The notes under the pieces were generated by a model. It ran no database searches, had not been told where the DNA came from, and worked only from the letters and a program-made list of their open reading frames with translations. The translations under genes and the position numbers were made by a program. Below are positions 52,401 to 63,600 of a DNA stretch of 64,000 nucleotides, piece by piece; the stretch's first letter is position 1, and each line of letters opens with the position of its first letter. The stretch spans positions 402,610-466,609 of the forward strand of contig NC_009389.2 of assembly GCF_000002875.2 (NCBI RefSeq). Direction: 5' to 3'. Source of the stretch: Leishmania infantum JPCM5. Lineage: Eukaryota > Euglenozoa > Kinetoplastea > Trypanosomatida > Trypanosomatidae.

Positions 52401-53019
52401 GTGCACTGTGATAAGGGTTACAGGTGAATGCGCGGCCTGGTGAAAATACAATTGTATGATAGGGGCCACAGGACAGGTAAACCACAAAAACGAGACTCAG
52501 TAACGCGCGACAACAGAGCGAAGAAAGTCAGGGAGGAGGGTCTTTTATTGTTGGGTATAATGAAGACGATGAAAGCACACACGTACAAATAGCAAAGTAA
52601 CGACCAGGAGGGCAAACGACGGAGGTTGAGGGGCGGGGGAGAAGACAAACACACGAAGGCAATACAAAAGCGGGTGTGCGAGGAACAAAAGGAAAAAGAG
52701 GGAAAGGAAAGGAAAAGTAGCACACATAGGAAGGAAGGATAGTCACGAAGAAAGCACGCACACACACATAAATGGGCTGGCGCCAGCCTTTTACGTTTTT
52801 TAACTTTGAAATGTACCAAATGAGAAAGAAAGCAGAACGACATCGCACCCAAAAAGGGGGACAGAGAGAGAGTAGGGAGTGAAAAAGATTTGTGCGTGCG
52901 CGCGGGGGGGGGGTATCGAAAGGAGAGCCAAGAAACGAGACAGGCGGGGAGATAAGAGACAAAGGCAACGACGGACGTCACCACGTACCTGTGTTTACAT
53001 GTGGTCGGTGGCGGCAATA
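49478..53019. other. Gene-free interval, 3.5 kb
   Basis: No credible gene on either strand. Open frames up to about 200 codons exist on the minus strand (52418-53017) but encode Phe/Ser/Leu/Pro/Cys-rich low-complexity sequence. The stretch is more AT-rich than the coding DNA, and is probably a long 3' UTR of the casein kinase gene plus the leader of the 86-residue gene. Confidence 0.55.
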
Positions 53020-54126
53020 TTATGCGCCATGGCCACCGATGCTGAAGATGTTCTCCGGCGGGTTGCTGCTGCCAAAGCCAGAGAACATACCCTTGCCATC
53101 CGCACCACTGAGCATATTTGGCTGGTTTGCAGCGTTGGCGTTTGCAGGAGCGATCTCGTCGCGCGGCGAAAGCGACTGACGAGCCGGCTTGCTAGCTGGC
53201 ACGTTCCAATCAAAGACGTAGTCCATCGTTTCGCGGGGGCTCATGGAGTCTAAAACGGACTGGAGAAGGGCGTGGCACATGTCGTACTGCGGGGTCTCCG
53301 CAAACTCCATGTTTCGGGAGTAGAAGAGAAGGTGCTCAAAAACCTGAGGGCACTTGGCGCAAATCTGGCTATAGCTCAAATCAGCCTTGATCTGACCGAT
53401 CTTGCGCTCCTTGGCCGACAGGTCCTTGATGTTGAGGCCCGACCACGGCAGGCGACCACGATACATGTAAATCATGATGTACACTAGCTGCTCCAGGTCG
53501 TCACGGCGGCTCTGCGAGTATCCCTGATGCGTCCGCAGCGAAGCGAAGCGCGAGGTACCCAGGAAGTACCGACCAGTGAACATGTCACGGTGCTTGCCAT
53601 CGGAGCCGATGAATTTGGAGCTTAGACCAAAGTCAATCATGAAGATGCGATTCGAGAATGAGCCTTTGCCCACAAGGAAGTTGTCTGTCTTCAGGTCACG
53701 GTGCACGTAGCCCACAGAGTGGATGTACTCGAGACGCGACAGGATCTGGCCCGCCAGCATGACAGTTGTCTTGAGAGAAAAGCGGCCCAACCTCTCGTGG
53801 AAGTCCTCGAGCGATGCGCCGTGCATGGACATGATCAGCATGCGGTAGTCGCCCTCCTGTCCAAAGTACTTCAGTGTCGCAATGCCGGAAATGCCATCCT
53901 TCGTGGGGGTCTTCTGAATATCCTGCATCACGCGCGCCTCGTGGAAGAGAAACGAGTTGCGGCCGTTATTCTTTTCCATCTTCACTGCCACCATCTCGTT
54001 GTTGGACGTCTGAACGGCCGCGTAGACTTCGCCGAATCCACCCTTGCCGAGCAGCTTCGTGAGGAAAAAGCGTCCTTGAAAGATGGACTTGATGGCGGGT
54101 GCCACCTCGGAAGATGTCTCTGGCAT
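53020..54126 (-). CDS. Casein kinase 1 family Ser/Thr protein kinase
   Basis: 368 residues from the ATG at 54126; a TTG-initiated form four codons longer (54138) is not credible. Kinase motifs: glycine loop GKGGFG (27-32), Lys49 in VAVKMEK, catalytic loop HRDLKTDN (142-149), DFG (165-167) and the CK1-type activation segment TSRFASLRTHQG followed by SRRDDLEQL and RGRLPWSGL. All catalytic residues are present. The C-terminal ~60 residues are Asn/Pro/Gly-rich and unrelated to the regulatory tails of animal CK1. Leishmania has several CK1 isoforms; I recall the one on chromosome 4 being called CK1.3, but did not verify this, so no symbol is given. Substrates are unknown. Confidence 0.93.
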   Translation of the reverse strand: MPETSSEVAPAIKSIFQGRFFLTKLLGKGGFGEVYAAVQTSNNEMVAVKMEKNNGRNSFLFHEARVMQDIQKTPTKDGISGIATLKYFGQEGDYRMLIMSMHGASLEDFHERLGRFSLKTTVMLAGQILSRLEYIHSVGYVHRDLKTDNFLVGKGSFSNRIFMIDFGLSSKFIGSDGKHRDMFTGRYFLGTSRFASLRTHQGYSQSRRDDLEQLVYIMIYMYRGRLPWSGLNIKDLSAKERKIGQIKADLSYSQICAKCPQVFEHLLFYSRNMEFAETPQYDMCHALLQSVLDSMSPRETMDYVFDWNVPASKPARQSLSPRDEIAPANANAANQPNMLSGADGKGMFSGFGSSNPPENIFSIGGHGA

Positions 54127-55120
54127 CGTGATCCACAAAGCGCCTCTTCTCGTTTTATATCAGCTACACGAGTGTATGAAGGCGAGAACAAAGGCGCAAA
54201 AGAAGAGAGAAGAAAGCGAGGGAGAGAGGGGGGGGGGAGAGAGCTCGGCGAACGCGAGGATTTCTGGGATTGCTCTGCTGGTGAGCCAATTATGGAATAT
54301 AGGGGACAGAGATTGGAACGGGCCTCGGCGCAAGTTAGATGACGACGCTCTTTGTGCTTGCTGCCGTACTCCGCGGTGCCGCGTGGGTAGGTACTGCCAC
54401 AGCAACGGAGTGCAGAGGTGCGTATGTAGAGATACGAGCGAAGTAATGGCGGGTAAAGGACTTGATTTCCCTTTCCTTTAATATCTGCCAAAGGGTGTAG
54501 TGGGTACGGGAGAGGTGATGATGGCACAGCAGAGATTGCACACGCCAAAACAAAAAGGGAGAGCGCAATGATAGAAGCGGGATGAGACGTCGATACAGGA
54601 AACACGCCACCCTACAAGGGAAAACATGAAAGAGTAGGGCTGTAGAGGCGGCACATAAGAAGAAGGCAACAGCATCTCCGCTCGTGAAACATCCGCGGAT
54701 GCCACCGCGTACCTGTTCACACCCTTCACGTCTCGTTTACAGCAACGCCGCGGCGCTCGCCTAGCGGGATGCGAACGAAACCCACGGCCAACACATCTCC
54801 TAACCTACACGCTGTTCAACAGAGTACCATGAAAGCTCATTCACCCCCTGCACCTTGTCCCCAGCTGCAACGGGGGCCGACGCACCGCGTAGAAGCCCGC
54901 ACCAACCTATTGTGAACCACTTGCTCAGCTTGCTTGCTTTGGATCGAGTATTTCGTGCCTTCCTGGGCACGGATGTGTGCGTCTATTTGTGTATGCGTGT
55001 AGAGTCTCTCATCGGTTCATCTCGCATGACGTTCAGAAGAGAAACACGTGAAAGACGCTAAAAAAAAAAAGCAACGAAGCCGAAGCAACGACAAAAACAC
55101 CCGGTACGTCGCGGCACACT
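54127..55120. other. Intergenic interval, 1.0 kb
   Basis: No credible gene. Contains the kinase leader region and the probable 3' UTR of the SCAPER-like gene. Confidence 0.5.
54164..54243 (-). promoter_or_regulatory. Candidate trans-splice acceptor of the CK1 gene
   Basis: A long minus-strand C/T tract (about 54186-54243, including a C10 run) is followed by the first AG at 54164-54165, 38 bases before the ATG. It is one of the clearest acceptor-like sites in the window. Confidence 0.65.
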
Positions 55121-58100
55121 CTACAGCTGGCGCAGCTTCTCCAGCTGCTCCATCGCGGCGGGCCAATACGATATGGGCAGCCGCCTCTCCAACTTGAAGT
55201 AGTTGCTTTGGTTCAGCGACATTGCTCGAAGCCCTTTGCACAATTTCTCCTTCTCCACCGCCGGCGTCGTGCTCGTTGTCTCGGAGGAGCGCGCCGTCGC
55301 CGGCGGGGAGTCGTCGTCGTCCGCCATGTCCGCCCACGACTTGCCCTGCAGCTTCACCATGAGTGCAAAGCGGGGATCTGTCTCCATCTTATGCGCCACT
55401 AGCTGCTTATGATGCTCCTGGGCGTACATTTTTGCCTTCTTGGTCAACGGATCGTACTCCTGGGAGATGAACTGCTGCAGCTCCGCCAGGGACATCTCCT
55501 CTCGGACAATCATTGAGTTTCGGTTATTTTGAAGAATCGCGGAGAGGATTGTCGGAAACAAAATATGCCGCGCATTGGAGAAGTAGGTGATAGGCAGCAC
55601 GTTCAGCATCGTTCCCAGGAGTGGCTTCTTCTTACCCCACCCCATCATGTCTTGGAGCGGTGCGTCGTCGAAGCAAAGGTAACCGACGAGGAGGATGCAC
55701 TCGTGCAGGGTCGCGCGCAGGTGGTAGTGCTTGCCGCCTAACTTCTGCGAATCGCCCGGATCGGAGCCGCTGCTGCAAGGGAAGGCTGGGAAAGTGTTCA
55801 ACGTGATGCCGAACTGCAGCGCCTCTGTGAAGGAGCTTTTGATGCCCTTTCCGGTCGCCCCCTCGGCGTCCTCCGAGGCCGGAATTGTCTCCAGCTCCTC
55901 GAGGTGACCGTGGATAAACATGAAAAATCCGTTGAGAATGTGAAACAGCTCCGTGCGAGTGATGAGTGCTGGCAGCGAGTCAGCAGAGGGGGTGCGCTTC
56001 ATTTCGCCCTTCCTCACTTGCATCGCCTCCATGGCGGCCCCCGCGTCGGTCGAACCGTCGTGCAGCAGCTCTTGGAACTTGGTCAGCTGCCAGCGCGCGA
56101 GTGTGTTGAGGGTGCGAAACAGGCAAAACAGTATAGTCACCCGTTCGCATGACAGGCTCGCATCATTCTCCCGCAGCGGCGATCCGTTCGGCGTGAGCAT
56201 GTTCTGCAGCAGCGTAAAGAGGGACGTTGTGATTTGTTGAAACCAGTTCCGCTTTACCTCTCCTTTTCGACGGGTTACCACGCTCAGTTCCGTGTGAATA
56301 ATGCACAGGGCGGTGTAGGCAAGTTGCAACTCACCCTCCTCCGTGCACGTTTGAAGTACTGCGATGCAGACGCGGTCAACACCGACAACCTCCATCTCGT
56401 TGAGTAGCTGGTCCCGCACCGGCGCCAACTTTGCTGCTCCCTGTGCTTCCGCGCTGATACGCTCAAGACACGTGCCCAGCGCTTCCATTGTGCAGCGGAG
56501 AGCCTCGGCGTTCTGCTGAAGGAGCAGCGCGTGAGCCTCATCACGCAGGCACGTCAACAGCAACACCGTGCAGCCACTCTTGATGAAGTACACCACGTTC
56601 TCTCTTCCCTCCTTCTCATCCACGAACCACGACAGCAAGATGTCGGTTGTCTGCCTCATGACCCCAAAGTCGCGCGCTTTCCGCGCCTCCACGAGGACCT
56701 TGACCAGTGTCTCGAACGCGTTGAAGTAGCGCACGAATTCGTAGTCCACATTCCCGAGAGTTGCAGCGGTGATTTCACTCAAGGGATGCCTGCACTGCAC
56801 CACTGACGGCGTCGCCACGGCTGAAGCGAGACGGCTGAAAACGACGCGCAGCCTGCTGCGATTCAAATCTTTGGTGGAGTGCGCCGACATCTTTTGGTAC
56901 GTGTCCGCAAATACCTTGCCGTGGTGCGCAGCTGTGGTAGACAAACGCGAAAAGCGCGACGCTTGCTGCTCCACCTCTTGCTCTGACAGGGGCGGCATCA
57001 TCTCCTCCAACGTTGGCCGAGCCGCCAGCTCCCTGTCCCGACGTTCCTTCGCCTCGCGTAGCTTTTGCTCCTGCCGCTCCAGTTTCTGCTGCCGCCTCTC
57101 CCGCTGCTCCTCCAACAGCTGCGCGCTCTGCTGAAACTTTTCCTCCGTCTTGCGACTCTTCGCCTCCGCCTCTGCGGTGGTGTCGACGTGGTGTTGCTGC
57201 ACCTTCTTCTCCCACTCTCGTGCCTTCTGCTGCTTCACCTCCTGATCCACTTTCTTCTGCTCGTCGACGCGGCGAAGATTGTCAACACGGTGCTGTTCGC
57301 GCTGCTGCTGCTTCTCCTGTCGCTCCTGGCTTAAGTTTCGGCGACGCTCAGCGGCGGCTCGCACTGCCTCCTGCCGCTCCTGTGCCTGCTTTTGCAGTTT
57401 CTCTCGCATCTGCTCCTGGTTATGCTCCACATCGCTCATTTTCTTGTCCAATAAAAGCGCCTTGTTCTGCTGCTGCAGCTCCTTCGTGAGTAGCACCTCC
57501 TCCACACGGGAGTGGGCGCGCTGGGCCTTCTCGCGAGTCTGTCGCCGCGCCTCCTCCGCACGGCGCACTCCGTTGTCCATCCGATCTTGCGTCTCCATGC
57601 GCTGCTTTGTTTCAGCCTCCTCGCGCCGCGCTTTGGCGCGCAGGCTTCGGGCATCGGCCACCTCCGACTTCTGCTTCATCTCCTGCAGAATATCGAATCG
57701 GCGCTCCTCTGCCTGTCTCTGACGCTCCTCCGCGCGCAACGCGGACGCGTACCGAGCAGCCTCCACGTCGCCCCTTGTCTGCACATCTGCCCGCACAGGA
57801 GAGTGCTTGGGAGACGGAAGCTTCTGCTTGAGGAGCGCCGCTTTGTAGTTTTGGGGACTCTGGCTCACCGTGGTGGCGGAGGTACGCACAGCTTCGCCTA
57901 ACGCGTCGTCAGCCTCCCTGTTCGAAGGCGTCGCCAGCGTGTTCACTAAAGAGTTGACCTGGTTGCGCATGGAGAGATTCATTCTGCGCGCTTCAATGCG
58001 CCGCTCCACCTTGACGGTCTTCAGCGCCTTCAGGCAGTCCTCCGTTACGGCGATAAATTCATCTATGTCATGTAAATGGGCATGGTTTTCCAAGTTATAC

Positions 58101-58306
58101 AAAACTTCGTACATGACGGACTTGAGCTTGCCAATAAGCAAGAAACTCGAAATCGCGTTGCCCTCGCTGCTATTTAGTGCACTGCTGTTGACCGCCGCGA
58201 AGTTGCCCTGCTTGGGTGTGCGAGGGTCGGGGTAATCGGCATCGCCATTGCCAAGGGTATTCGGCACCGCGCCCTCTGGCACAGCACTTCGACCGTTTTC
58301 GGACAT
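55121..58306 (-). CDS. SCAPER-like protein, 1061 aa
   Basis: Start at the ATG at 58306; the frame is open to a TTG at 58438, but that extension is low-complexity leader. Residues ~55-108 form a helical segment (KLKSVMYEVLYNLENHAHLHD) placed and patterned like the SCAPER N-terminal domain. Residues ~190-480 are a very charged Arg/Glu/Gln coiled coil. Residues ~530-1000 are helical. The C-terminal part resembles the end of animal SCAPER as I recall it: LHECILLVGYL, LPITYFSNARHILFPT, EEMSLAELQQF, and a final YFKLERRLPISYW segment. Human SCAPER is associated with the ER, and has been linked to ribosome-coupled decay of tubulin mRNAs through CCR4-NOT. Whether the trypanosomatid protein does this is unknown. 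It is transcribed just after actin. Confidence 0.75.
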   Translation of the reverse strand: MSENGRSAVPEGAVPNTLGNGDADYPDPRTPKQGNFAAVNSSALNSSEGNAISSFLLIGKLKSVMYEVLYNLENHAHLHDIDEFIAVTEDCLKALKTVKVERRIEARRMNLSMRNQVNSLVNTLATPSNREADDALGEAVRTSATTVSQSPQNYKAALLKQKLPSPKHSPVRADVQTRGDVEAARYASALRAEERQRQAEERRFDILQEMKQKSEVADARSLRAKARREEAETKQRMETQDRMDNGVRRAEEARRQTREKAQRAHSRVEEVLLTKELQQQNKALLLDKKMSDVEHNQEQMREKLQKQAQERQEAVRAAAERRRNLSQERQEKQQQREQHRVDNLRRVDEQKKVDQEVKQQKAREWEKKVQQHHVDTTAEAEAKSRKTEEKFQQSAQLLEEQRERRQQKLERQEQKLREAKERRDRELAARPTLEEMMPPLSEQEVEQQASRFSRLSTTAAHHGKVFADTYQKMSAHSTKDLNRSRLRVVFSRLASAVATPSVVQCRHPLSEITAATLGNVDYEFVRYFNAFETLVKVLVEARKARDFGVMRQTTDILLSWFVDEKEGRENVVYFIKSGCTVLLLTCLRDEAHALLLQQNAEALRCTMEALGTCLERISAEAQGAAKLAPVRDQLLNEMEVVGVDRVCIAVLQTCTEEGELQLAYTALCIIHTELSVVTRRKGEVKRNWFQQITTSLFTLLQNMLTPNGSPLRENDASLSCERVTILFCLFRTLNTLARWQLTKFQELLHDGSTDAGAAMEAMQVRKGEMKRTPSADSLPALITRTELFHILNGFFMFIHGHLEELETIPASEDAEGATGKGIKSSFTEALQFGITLNTFPAFPCSSGSDPGDSQKLGGKHYHLRATLHECILLVGYLCFDDAPLQDMMGWGKKKPLLGTMLNVLPITYFSNARHILFPTILSAILQNNRNSMIVREEMSLAELQQFISQEYDPLTKKAKMYAQEHHKQLVAHKMETDPRFALMVKLQGKSWADMADDDDSPPATARSSETTSTTPAVEKEKLCKGLRAMSLNQSNYFKLERRLPISYWPAAMEQLEKLRQL

Positions 58307-59483
58307 CAGCACGAGGTGTGAAAAGCAAAAGCAAGCAAACACAGGAGAGAAAAGAAGAGAAAGCCTGATGGAACACACTGACTCATGCGGTATCACCTCA
58401 AACCTTACTCGGGTGCAGAAAAACGAAAACAAATCCAATTGTCTTTACTGTGAATAAGGGCTTTGTGTGTGAGTGTGGGTGGGTGGGTGTGCTCATGTCT
58501 CACGTAATGGCCGGAAGGAGAAAGAAAAAGGGTAAAAGCCGAAAAAAATACATAACGAGTGGCACCAATTCATAGAGAGTCTTTTCCTCGCACATCCAAA
58601 GCGACACTGGCGCTGCATGCATGCTAATGAGAGCCAACCGAACTCTTGTATGGAGAGGGGAATATCGCGGCAGGGCCGCGCTCATGCCCACGTATCACGC
58701 GGCGTGCGATTGATGCCGATCGTCAACGACACCACCCGACATCCCTGTAGCACTCGTAGAGTCGCGACTGACATCGTGGCGGCACGCGAGGAGCCCGCGC
58801 ACTACGTGCATTGCCAGTGAAACTTGAAAAGATACTTGAAGAGAAGATCGGCGTCAGCCTACTCCGCGGCATAAAAAAACACGTAACGACGTGTCGACCT
58901 TTTTCTTCTTCCCTTGCCTTGAGGCTCTACATGAGGGTAATGTGTGTAGGATGTCCGTCGCCGCTACATGCGAGCTCGCAATCTGCCTCGTCGGGATACC
59001 ACGCTTTCCTGCGCAGAATGCTGCTTGGCGTCAGCATCCGTACGTGGCAGGGAGGCTAGAAGCCGCGCAAGATGGCAAGAGCAAAGAGAGCACGTCAGAG
59101 AAGAGCAGGTGCTCCGTACATCTGAACCGTTTGTGGGGGCTGGAGGAGTAGACACACGGGACGCACTTTTACCCCAATGGGGAAAAACCGGAGAAAAATA
59201 AAAACAACCTCAAAGCGAGACCAGACAGGGAAAACCGGGCGGATGAAGACAATCAGAGTTCTTTGGAAAATAGATATGAAAAACAAAACAAAACGATGAT
59301 TGAAAGTAGAACAACGCACCATCTAACCAAAAATAAACACAAGAACCAGGCAGTACAGAAGACAAAACCCAAGTGCTGCGAAAGCTACCGCGCGCACGCT
59401 AGCTCCACTCTGCCCACTTCCGCTAGCGTCTTCCGGTCGCACAAAGTCCTCTGCACTACAGCTGCCCAGTCGGGTGAGGACCC
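58307..59483. other. Intergenic interval, 1.2 kb (actin 3' UTR and SCAPER-like leader)
   Basis: No credible gene. Minus-strand pyrimidine tract and AG near 58410 suggest the acceptor for the SCAPER-like gene. The remainder, with A-rich plus-strand sequence around 59260-59350, is likely actin 3' UTR. Confidence 0.5.
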
Positions 59484-60614
59484 TCAGAAGCACTTGTTGT
59501 GCACAATGCTTGGGCCAGACTCGTCGTACTCGCTCTTCTTCACCCACATTGTCTGGAACGTCGTCAGCGATGACAAAATCGAGCCACCGATCCAGACGCT
59601 GTATTTTCGCTCTGGCGGCGCAACCACCTTCGGCTTTATCGACGACGGCGCCAGGTTCGAGATCTCTTTTGCCAGGCGCTCCGGAAGGTTGAGGAACATG
59701 GTCGACCCGCCGGACAGCACGATGTTCCCGTACAGCTCGCGGCGCACATCAATGTCGCACTTGTTGATGGACTGGTAGACCATCTCCGGGAAGCCAGGCG
59801 CCTCGTCGAGGCCAATCAGCGACGGCTTGAACAGCACCTCCGGGCAGCGGAAGCGCTGATTGCCCACCATCATGACATTGCCGTCCGGCAGCTCAAACGC
59901 CTCCTCGTTCGCCGACTTGGCGCTGTTCGTCATCTCCTCCTCAAAGTCGAGCGCTACGTAGCACAGCTGCTCCTTCACGTTGCGCACAATCTCTTTCTCC
60001 GCGGTCGTCGTGAACGTCATACCCGTCTCCATCATGATCTTCATCAGGTACTCCGTCAGGTCGCGGCCAGCCATGTCCACACGCCGCACCGCGTGCGGCA
60101 GCGAGTAGCCCTCGTAGATCGGCACGGTGTGCGTCACGCCGTCGCCCGCGTCCAGCACAATACCGGTAGTGCGGCCAGAGGAATACAGGGACAGCACAGC
60201 CTGAATACCAATGTACAGCGACGGCACATTGAATGTCTCGAACATGATCTGCGTCATCTTCTCACGGTTCTGCTTTGGGTTCATCGGCGCCTCCGTCAAC
60301 AGCACGTTGTGCTGCTCGGGGTTCACGCGCAGCTCGTTGTAGAAGGTATGGTGCCAGATCTTCTCCATGTCATCCCAGTTCGTCACGATGCCGTGCTCGA
60401 TCGGGTACTTCAGCGACAGCACGCCGCGCTTAGACTGCGCCTCGTCGCCAACATAAACCGTCTTGTTCGCGCTTCCCATCATGGCCTGCATGTTCTTCGG
60501 GCGGCCCACAATGGACGGAAAGACGTGGCGCGGAGCATCATCGCCAGAGAAGCCGGCCTTCACCATGCCGGAGCCGTTATCGCAGACGATGGAGCTCTGC
60601 TCGTTGTCAGCCAT
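59484..60614 (-). CDS. ACT: Actin
   Basis: 376 residues from the ATG at 60614, the usual actin length. Clear motifs: the phosphate-binding loop [20 protein letters not shown], the signature [15 protein letters not shown], the second phosphate loop [17 protein letters not shown] and the terminal Lys-Cys-Phe. His at the methyl-histidine position (KYPIEHGI) is kept. The DNase-I-binding loop (about residues 39-53, [17 protein letters not shown]) differs strongly from animal actin, as known for Leishmania actin, whose polymers bind phalloidin and DNase I poorly. It forms cytoskeletal filaments and patches and is implicated in flagellar assembly and membrane trafficking in these parasites. It is the most upstream gene of the cluster in this window. 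Confidence 0.98.
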   Translation of the reverse strand: MADNEQSSIVCDNGSGMVKAGFSGDDAPRHVFPSIVGRPKNMQAMMGSANKTVYVGDEAQSKRGVLSLKYPIEHGIVTNWDDMEKIWHHTFYNELRVNPEQHNVLLTEAPMNPKQNREKMTQIMFETFNVPSLYIGIQAVLSLYSSGRTTGIVLDAGDGVTHTVPIYEGYSLPHAVRRVDMAGRDLTEYLMKIMMETGMTFTTTAEKEIVRNVKEQLCYVALDFEEEMTNSAKSANEEAFELPDGNVMMVGNQRFRCPEVLFKPSLIGLDEAPGFPEMVYQSINKCDIDVRRELYGNIVLSGGSTMFLNLPERLAKEISNLAPSSIKPKVVAPPERKYSVWIGGSILSSLTTFQTMWVKKSEYDESGPSIVHNKCF

Positions 60615-63600
60615 TTTTTTTTGTTGAGAAAAATAACTGGGAATAAGCTGTTTTAAATGAAGAGTGTACAGGCAAGCTATCTAGAAAACTGCCATGCAAG
60701 TGCGAGAGAGAGCAAAGCAGGAGAAGCATCGAGAGGGTGAATGCTTTATAGAAAAGAACCCCGCACTGGAAGGCGAGCATGGTATTAGCATCACGCAGAT
60801 GCACGACGAAAGCATTGGAGGATGAGGTGCCGAGATCTACGCAGTTAGCCAAAAACCATATTGAAACACTTCCGCCGAACGCACCACTCAACTACACGGC
60901 TGATGCTTTATTCCGTTTCCATTTCTGACAAAATCCCTCACCACAAACGACATTTCGAACACCCGCAACCGCAATTGCAACCAATTAGAAGGGTCGCTTC
61001 ATCCGCTGCTTCCCGAGCGACTCACAAAATTTGAAAACCCCATCCACACACACACACCTAAGCGTCAAACACGAGTGCGTCGCCAGAGGGCACAGGACCC
61101 GACCTCTTTGGCAGCATTCTTCTGGCATACTACAGTTTCTGATCCGCTAGCAAAGCCGCTCAATGTTTTTTTTTTTTCGCAAAGACAGCTTTCAGAAACA
61201 AATCAACAAACAGGGCTACGCACCAAAATGAACACAAGTCGAGAAGCTCGAAAACCGTGAAAAGGTTCTCCGCCGCATAGAATCTCCCATCTGTCCAACG
61301 AAACAATACAGATACGCGTTTTTAATGAAAGGTTGAGCACTACTGTGCGCATTTCGTCTTACTTTCAGGGTTAATGAACCTACTTTTCTGGGTAGACCAT
61401 TCAGCAGGGAGAGTTTTACGATTGGCAGTAAACGCGCAAGCATCCCATTCTACATTCGTGCTCACAACACCGCACAACAGACACACACACCACAGACCTT
61501 TTATACAGCCACCTTACCACTATTATCCGAAAGTGCCAGAGCAGAAGGCATAAACATAAAACATGTGATCAAAAAAAAAGATGATCAATAGCTAAATCAA
61601 GAGCGCATACTTGTTGCCATTCTGCCGTTATCGCTTTTGCGTACAATCCAAAAACAGCCCAGACAAACAGCCACATGGGGTGGCTTCCGTGAGAAGGTAA
61701 CCGAAAGCAACATGCCATCGCCAGAATCAACATTACCGGAACGACAGAAAAAAAAAATAGAGGTGTTCTATCCCATACACAAGGCTAAGGCCCTGTTAAA
61801 ATCGACTCTCCTGAAAAAGTAAAAGCTCCTTCAAGTATAACATCTGATCCGCCACCGACGAAGCAACCAAGACACCCTTGTCCAGAGAACGACGGAGTTC
61901 CGTCTAAAGAGATTAGGAAAACTGCACAGTACATGTGTCATCCAATCCTCCTCGGAATCCCTTCACTACTTTCATATCTAGCCACGCTTCACTTAAGAGC
62001 AGCCAACCTAGAACGCCTTTAACACGCACATCAACGTCTTCAAACGCACGGTAAATACCGCAACCTTACCAAAGAACCGATCGCCACTACTGAAAAAAAA
62101 GAAGAAAACAGATTACTTCTAAAGCAACAACAAAAAAAGGCACAGCAGAAACAATGAGCTCATAGTTCTCCACTGGCCACGGAAAGTAATAAACACGTCT
62201 GCTTCTTCACAACGCACCAACAGTGTACAAAAAGCAAACCCAAAGAAAAGGGCGAAGCGCTCACTGCCTTGGGCACGGCCATACACGTTGCCTTTGCTTC
62301 AGTGATATCAAAAGTGATACACACACACAGAAAACCCATTGGAGGATAATTAGGCTTACCTGCAATAAACTGTAACGCCGCAAATGCCAGCACACTTCCT
62401 ACTGTCACCGCTTCCATGAGAGATCCGGTCGATGAATGGGCCCATATACGCCGGAGAAAAACAGAAATCCGAACGACGTACAGAGTAACTATTAACTACG
62501 ACAATTTCAAAGATCCATGAGCAGACACGTTGGGCAAGCAAATAACGCCGATTTTCGGATAACCCCCGTATGTGAACAAGCATCCCAACTCATACACACT
62601 TGCAGGAAAAAGCTCTACACCGAATTTCCTCCGCGTCACAACGCCTCACAAGGTTCTCTGAAAAAGTGAAAAAAAAAGCAATACTAGCCCAAGCCCCAGT
62701 AAAACAGCGTTCCCTACACAAATATTCACGATTCGCAAGGTCGATTCTACTGATGGCGCCGAACAAACCCCCACCACCGTAATAATGGAAGGTTGTCGAA
62801 GAAACACGACAAAAATATACGAGCGACCGACAGCTCAAAATCACACAGGCCACCACGATGCGAAAACACTACGCATGCGCAAGGCTGTACATCATAATCT
62901 GAACTTTACCTTTCGCACAACAGAACGACATCCCGCGCACATTATATGGTAGGCTTTTCAACTAGCACTAGGCGTCATAAACCCCCATAGCACACCATAC
63001 CCTATATTAATAGTCACTTCTTCAATTGAGCATTTCATCTCCTCTTCCTAACGCTCTCAGCAGCAACAGCACGAAAAAAGACAGTTCTGTGTGAAACCGT
63101 CGCGTCTCCGGCAAAAGTGACACCCTCGTAAAGGGAAGAAATACACAAAGAAAAAACTTTCAGGAATGTCCTAGAGCACCTCAGGTCACGACAGGTAACG
63201 CAACAGTGCCATCTGGCATAGCCTCCAGTGCCCTCACAACATCTACGTAGAAGCAGGAGCTGGAAGCATAGAGAACAGAATTTGCAGGTCTACCAAGTCC
63301 TTTTCTCCTCATGCATGTACATCCCATCTGCTACTTGCCGCACAGCACTTTCTTTTAAGCACTTATGACTAACATCTTATAACACCCATACTGCTTTGCA
63401 AAGAAACTCTGCACAGCAGGAACGAGGAGTGAACTAAGAAAGCATTTACATCACCGCCGCTAACACCCCACTTAAGCATTTCCTTACCAGATCATTGCAA
63501 TCGATAAACGTGGCCCAATGACAGCTACAGCCCTTGCACTAAGACCTACATACCGTCACGGCTTACATAGACACCGAAAAAGCAACGGGAAAGTACCCGA

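Noticed and set aside
52418..53017. 199-codon minus-strand frame just downstream of the CK1 stop
   Set aside because: Phe/Ser/Leu/Cys-rich translation of a pyrimidine-rich 3' UTR; no protein-like features.
53020..54138. Longer CK1 form starting at 54138
   Set aside because: The first codon is TTG, and an ATG in a good position follows four codons later, close to a clear splice acceptor.
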